Assembly (NCBI RefSeq): GCF_016863615.1 | Contig: NZ_BOPF01000012.1 | Span: 242,178 to 306,177 of the forward strand | Direction of reading: 5' to 3' | Source: Virgisporangium aliadipatigenens | GTDB lineage: Bacteria > Actinomycetota > Actinomycetes > Mycobacteriales > Micromonosporaceae | DNA: 64,000 nt | Shown: in pieces, positions 59,965 through 64,000 of the stretch | How positions within the stretch are numbered: the first letter of the stretch is position 1 | How the letters are laid out: each line of letters begins with the position of its first letter | Position numbers and translations under genes: made by a program | The notes under the pieces: model-generated | Databases searched by the model: none | Told to the model about the DNA's origin: nothing | Seen by the model: only the letters and a program-made list of their open reading frames with translations

Positions 59965-62900
59965 GTGACTGACGGCTACGGTGGGCGCGTGACGGTGATC
60001 GGTACCGGACGGCTGCGGATGCTCGGGACCCTCGAGTACCGCGACGGTGACGCCTGGGCGCCCGTTCCGCCCGGCCAGCCGCGGACCGTCCTGGCCGTGC
60101 TGATGATCGAGGCGGGCCGGACCGTCTCGGCCGACCGCCTCGTGGACGAGATTTGGGGGGAACGCCCACCGCGTGCCGCGCGCAACGCCGTGCAGGGCTA
60201 CGTCATGCGGCTGCGCCGGCTGCTCGGCGACGGCTACGCACTGCTCAGCAGGGACCGCGGCTACGCGATCGATCTGGCCGACGACGACCTCGACGCGTCG
60301 GTGTTCGCCCGCGAGGTGGAGATGGCGCGGCGGCGGCTGCTCGACGGGGACCTGCGCCGCGGCGCGGGCATGCTCGCCGACGCGCTCGCCCTGTGGCGCG
60401 GGCCGGCGCTGTGCGACGTGCCGGCGGGGCCGACGGTGACCGCCGAGTCGGCCCGGCTGGAGGAGGCGCGGCTCGTGGCCGTGGAGGCCCACCTCGGCGC
60501 CCGGCTCGACCTCGGCCAGCACGCCGAGATCACCACCGAGCTGCGGCGCCTCGTCGACGCCCACCCCCTCCGCGAGGAACTTCGCGCCAAGCTGATGCTC
60601 GCGCTGTACCGGGGCGGGCGGCGCGCCGACGCGCTCGCCGCTTACCGGGAGGGGCGCGAGCTGCTCGATCGGGACCTCGGTCTGGAGCCCGGGCCGCGGC
60701 TGACCGGCCTGGAGCTGGCGATCCTGCGGGACGCGCCGGAGCTGGCCGGGCCGGAGCGGGACGCGGGGCCGATCGTGGTGCCGGCGCAGTTGCCGTCGCC
60801 GGTGGCGGGGTTCACGGGGCGGGCGGATCAGCTCGCCCGCCTGGACGCCCTTCTCCCGCCGGCCGCGCTCGTGCCGTCCGCGGACCCGCCGCCGGTCGCT
60901 CTGTCGCCGACCCGCACCGCGTCGCCGGGCGGGACGGGGTCGGCCGGTGGGCTCACGCCGGGTGGGGCGGCTTCCGGCGTGCTGGCGTCGGGGCGCGACG
61001 GGGTGACCGTCGTCAAGGCTCCGGAGCCGGGGCTCACCATCGCCACCGTGGTCGGCACGGCCGGCGTGGGCAAGAGCGCGCTCGCCGCGCAGTGGGCGCA
61101 CCGGGTGCGCGCGCTGTTCCCGGACGGGCAGCTGCACGTCAACCTGCGCGGCTACGCGGCCGGGCCGCCGCTTCCGCCGCTCGAAGCGCTGCACCAGTTC
61201 CTGTCGGCGCTGGGGGTGGCCGCCGACCGGCTGCCGGTCGATCTGGACGAGGCGGCGGGGCTGTTTCGCAGCCTCACGGCGGGGCGCCGGATGCTGCTGC
61301 TCCTGGACAACGCGTGCGAGCCCGCGCAGGTGCGGCCGCTGCTGCCGGGCGGTGCCGGTTCGATGGTGTTGGTGACGAGCCGGGACGAGCTGGGCGGGCT
61401 GATCGCCCGCGACGGTGCCGTGCGCCTGGCGCTGTCCACGCTGACCCCGCAGGAGGGGCGGGCGCTGGTGGCGGGCCTGCTGCCGGCCGAACGCACCGCC
61501 GACGCCGCCGCCGTCGACCAGCTCGTCGCGCTCTGCGGCGGGCTGCCGCTGGCGTTGCGGATCGCCGCCGCCAACCTCGACCTGCAGCCGCGCCACACGA
61601 TCGCGGACCACGTCGCCGAGCTGCGCGGCGACCGCCTCGGCGCCCTCGCCGTGGCCGGTGACCCGCAGGTGGCGGTGCGGGCGGCGTTCGACCTGTCGTA
61701 CGGCGCGCTGCCGCTGGGCGCACGGCAGCTGTTCCGGCTGCTGGGACTGGTGCCCGGGCCCGACATCGGGGTGGCCGCGGCCGCCGCGCTGGCCCGCACG
61801 ACGGTGGCGGGTGCCCGTTCCCTCCTGGGCGAACTGAGCCGCGCGCACCTCGTCGAGGAGCACGCACCGGGCCGGTACGCGATGCACGACCTGCTGCGCC
61901 ACTACGCCGCCGCGCGCGCCGCCGACGAACTCACCGAGGCCGGCCGGCGGGTCGCGCTGGCCGGCTTCTTCGACCACCACCTCGGCACCGTCGACGCGGC
62001 GGCCGCCCGCCTGTACCCGGACAAGCTCCGCCTTCCCCGCCCCACGCCGGCCGAGGGCACCACGCGACCGACGCCGCCCGAAACCGGGTCGCGCGCGGTG
62101 GCCGATGACGGGTCGGTGCGCCCGGCGGGCGGCGCGATCGCGTTCGACGATCACCGGCGGGCCCGGGAGTGGCTCGACACCGAGCGGCCCAACCTCCTCG
62201 CGATCCTGCACCATGCCGCCGACCACGGACCGCCGCAGGTCGGCTGGTGGCTCGCCGACGCGCTGCGCGGCTACTTCGACACCAGCATGCGGCTGGTCGA
62301 CTGGCGGGCCGCCGCGCTGGCCGGGCTGCGCTGCGCCGAGGCCGACGACGACGTGCGCGCCCGGGTGGCGATGCGCCTGTCCGCCGCGGCCCTGCACTGG
62401 AAGCGGGCCCGCTACACGCAGGCGCTCGACGAGTACGCGGCCGCCGCGTCGGCCAGCCGGGCCGCGGACTGGGCCGACGGCGAGTCCGCGGCCGTCGGCA
62501 ACGCCGGTGTCGTCTACCAGGAGCTGGGCTATCTCGAACGGGCCGCCGAGTCCTACACCCGCGCGCTGACGATCAACGAGCGCACCGGCTGGCGGCCCGG
62601 CCGCGCCAACGGACTCAACAACCTGGGTGAGGTGCTGCGCGGACTCGGCCGGCTCGACGAGGCCACCGCCTGCTGCGCCGAGGCGCTGGAGATCTTCCGC
62701 GCGACGGGTTCGCGGATCGGGGAGGCCGGTGCGGTGACCGCGCTCGCCGCGATCCACCGCGACGCGGGGCGCCTGCCGGAGGCGCTGCGCCTGGCGCGGG
62801 AGGCGGCCGTTCTCGCCGGCGAGGTCTTCGACCAGCGTCAACAGGCCGACGCCCTGAACACCCTCGCCTCGATCGAGTGCCTGCTCGACCACTTCGCCGA

Positions 62901-63276
62901 CGCGCTGCGCCACCACCGGGCCGCCCTCGAACTGGCGCGGGAGTTCGACAGCCCGTACACGGAGGCGCAGTCGCTGGTGGGGCTGGCGCTGGCGCACCAC
63001 GGCGCGGGCGAGTCCACCCCGGCCGTCGACGTGGGTGAGGAGGCGCTCGCCGCGGCGCGCCGCGCCGGTTCGGTGGTGCTGGAGAGTGACGCGCTGGCCG
63101 CCCTGGCGACCGTCCACAGGGGACGGGGCGACACCCGGGCGGCCGTCGCGTCGGCGCGCGCGGCGCTGACGGGCTACCGGGAGGCCGGCCACCCGCTCGG
63201 CACCGCCCGGGCCTCGGACCTGCTGCGCGAGCTGGCCGAACGCGCTACCGCCGCACGCGGTAGCGCAGGTGCGTGA
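59965..63276 (+). CDS. AfsR/SARP-family regulator (BTAD, NB-ARC, TPR)
   Basis: 1103 residues from a GTG; a GTG at 59989 is also possible. N-terminal winged helix (LRMLGTLEYRDGDAWAPVPPGQPRTVLAVLMIEAGRTVSADRLVDEIWGERPPRAARNAVQGYVMRLRRLL) and BTAD (to about 255). A Pro/Gly-rich linker leads to an NB-ARC NTPase: IATVVGTAGVGKSALAAQWAHRVR (Walker A, about 365-374), RRMLLLLDNACEP (Walker B), VLVTSRDELGGLI, LCGGLPLALRIAA. TPR repeats fill about 730-1090 (GNAGVVYQELGYLERAAESYTRALTINERTG...). Same layout as Streptomyces AfsR, a global activator of secondary metabolism. Its kinase partner is not here. The 3' end overlaps the convergent gene by 32 bp. Confidence 0.92.
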   Translation: MTDGYGGRVTVIGTGRLRMLGTLEYRDGDAWAPVPPGQPRTVLAVLMIEAGRTVSADRLVDEIWGERPPRAARNAVQGYVMRLRRLLGDGYALLSRDRGYAIDLADDDLDASVFAREVEMARRRLLDGDLRRGAGMLADALALWRGPALCDVPAGPTVTAESARLEEARLVAVEAHLGARLDLGQHAEITTELRRLVDAHPLREELRAKLMLALYRGGRRADALAAYREGRELLDRDLGLEPGPRLTGLELAILRDAPELAGPERDAGPIVVPAQLPSPVAGFTGRADQLARLDALLPPAALVPSADPPPVALSPTRTASPGGTGSAGGLTPGGAASGVLASGRDGVTVVKAPEPGLTIATVVGTAGVGKSALAAQWAHRVRALFPDGQLHVNLRGYAAGPPLPPLEALHQFLSALGVAADRLPVDLDEAAGLFRSLTAGRRMLLLLDNACEPAQVRPLLPGGAGSMVLVTSRDELGGLIARDGAVRLALSTLTPQEGRALVAGLLPAERTADAAAVDQLVALCGGLPLALRIAAANLDLQPRHTIADHVAELRGDRLGALAVAGDPQVAVRAAFDLSYGALPLGARQLFRLLGLVPGPDIGVAAAAALARTTVAGARSLLGELSRAHLVEEHAPGRYAMHDLLRHYAAARAADELTEAGRRVALAGFFDHHLGTVDAAAARLYPDKLRLPRPTPAEGTTRPTPPETGSRAVADDGSVRPAGGAIAFDDHRRAREWLDTERPNLLAILHHAADHGPPQVGWWLADALRGYFDTSMRLVDWRAAALAGLRCAEADDDVRARVAMRLSAAALHWKRARYTQALDEYAAAASASRAADWADGESAAVGNAGVVYQELGYLERAAESYTRALTINERTGWRPGRANGLNNLGEVLRGLGRLDEATACCAEALEIFRATGSRIGEAGAVTALAAIHRDAGRLPEALRLAREAAVLAGEVFDQRQQADALNTLASIECLLDHFADALRHHRAALELAREFDSPYTEAQSLVGLALAHHGAGESTPAVDVGEEALAAARRAGSVVLESDALAALATVHRGRGDTRAAVASARAALTGYREAGHPLGTARASDLLRELAERATAARGSAGA

Positions 63277-63841
63277 CCCGGTCGCCCGCCACCACGTCGT
63301 ACGGCCCGTCGAGCAGCACCGGCGCGGTGCCGAGCCCGGAGAAGAACGGCGTCCCGGCGCCCAGCAGCACCGGCACCAGGTCGATCCACACCTCGTCGAC
63401 GAGCCCGGCGTCGAGCGCCTGCGACGCCATCCGGCCGCTGTTGAGCCCGACGCCCTTCTCCCCGGCCAGTTCGCGGGCCTTGGCGACGGCGTCCTCGATG
63501 CCGGTCGTGACGAACGTGAACCACTCGCCCTCCTGCTTCCACCCGTCCGGAACGGTGTGCGTCAGCACCACGGTCGGCACGCCCATCGGATGCTGACCGC
63601 CCCAGGCGTTCGTGAAGTCCCACAGGTGCCGGCCGACGACCAGCGCACCGGTCATCCCGACGATCTCGCGCCAGTGCTTCGCGCTCTGCGGCGTCGCCCG
63701 GAACGTCATCTCCGGGTTGGCCGTCGGCAGCTCCACGTCGCCGTTGGTGTACCAGGCGAACAGGTGCTCGAAGCCGCTCTCCTGCGGGCCGGCGACGTAG
63801 CCGTCGATCGACATGCTCGCGCCGGTGTAGACCTTGCCCAT
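63245..63841 (-). CDS. Dihydrofolate-reductase-family protein (RibD C-terminal-like)
   Basis: 198 residues from the ATG at 63841. GKVYTGASMSIDGYVAGPQESGFEHLFAWYTNGDVELP is the typical start of the small DHFR-like proteins near RibD_C/YwjB; GMTGALVVGRHLWDFTNAWGG, VPTVVLTHTVPDGW, AGEKGVGLNSGRMASQALDAGLVDEVWIDLVPVLLGAGTPFF and DVVAGDRVTHLRYRVRR complete the fold. Probably binds NADPH; the reaction is unknown. Upstream to the window end (63842-64000) nothing else is recognised. The last 60 bases are locally A/T-rich, perhaps a promoter. Confidence 0.88.
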   Translation of the reverse strand: MGKVYTGASMSIDGYVAGPQESGFEHLFAWYTNGDVELPTANPEMTFRATPQSAKHWREIVGMTGALVVGRHLWDFTNAWGGQHPMGVPTVVLTHTVPDGWKQEGEWFTFVTTGIEDAVAKARELAGEKGVGLNSGRMASQALDAGLVDEVWIDLVPVLLGAGTPFFSGLGTAPVLLDGPYDVVAGDRVTHLRYRVRR

Positions 63842-64000
63842 CGTCGTTCCCCTCTCGGTGTGTCCTGCGTTCTCGGCGGGGACGTCGGAGCCGCCCGACC
63901 CGACTCGACACGCGTCCCAGAATTTTCCGCGCGAACCCGAAACCGGAGGGCGGACTCCGCTTTCAGATGGCGAAAATAGGGTCCGCCCGCTCCGACACAC

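Noticed and set aside
59953..63192. A long minus-strand frame opposite the AfsR-like regulator
   Set aside because: Composition is typical of antisense translation in high-GC DNA, while the plus strand carries a full BTAD/NB-ARC/TPR protein.

Overview
The window is very GC-rich chromosomal DNA (roughly 72% G+C by eye) with strong third-position G/C bias. A HelY-type helicase, AfsR/BTAD regulators, an LmbU-family regulator, many TetR/LacI/two-component regulators and several secreted polysaccharide-degrading enzymes point to a soil-type filamentous actinomycete. I cannot fix the genus. No rRNA, tRNA or CRISPR array was seen.

Layout. 1-7535: a galactan-utilisation cluster (secreted GH53 endo-galactanase, cut by the window edge; LacI regulator; two ABC permeases; sugar-binding lipoprotein; divergent GH35 beta-galactosidase). 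Two LacI-type operators lie between the divergent units. 7620-16201: a copper-monooxygenase-like lipoprotein, MFS transporter, methyltransferase, LysR regulator, HD-domain hydrolase, VOC protein, an SDR/TetR divergent pair with a symmetric double operator, and a polytopic membrane protein. 16254-29687: ricin-type lectin, HxlR relic, atypical zinc-ribbon gene, HAD hydrolase, HelY, MFS transporter, GH46 chitosanase, P450, secreted protein, TetR, ArsR/SRPBCC pair, NmrA-like reductase. 29751-35300: beta-lactamase-like serine hydrolase and an envelope module (histidine kinase; coiled-coil protein, response regulator, PrsW-like protease, lysyl-PG synthase-like protein).

35301-40370 is a scar. A frameshifted membrane-protein gene is fused abruptly to the 3' two-fifths or so of a class I lanthipeptide dehydratase (LanB) carrying an in-frame TGA. 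A frameshifted thioesterase-like gene, an intact family 2 glycosyltransferase, an LmbU-family regulator and a wrecked IS630 transposase follow. It reads as the remnant of a transferred natural-product cluster.

40367-50052 holds an ECF sigma factor fused through a membrane segment to an AbfB sugar-binding domain, then an apparent operon of thermolysin-like metallopeptidase, unknown protein, NarL-type kinase and response regulator. A trypsin/alpha-beta-hydrolase fusion protein is divergent from it. 50049-55881: a broken oxidoreductase gene, then a large NTPase-BTAD regulator flanked by two secreted proteins built of the same cysteine-bounded repeat. 56010-63841: membrane M28 peptidase, Acg-like nitroreductase, VOC protein, AfsR-like regulator and a dihydrofolate-reductase-like protein.

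Two interspersed sequences stand out: an 11-bp palindrome TCCAC(A/T)GTGGA with ten perfect copies, mostly inside genes, and a ~31-bp repeat present in three full or partial copies.
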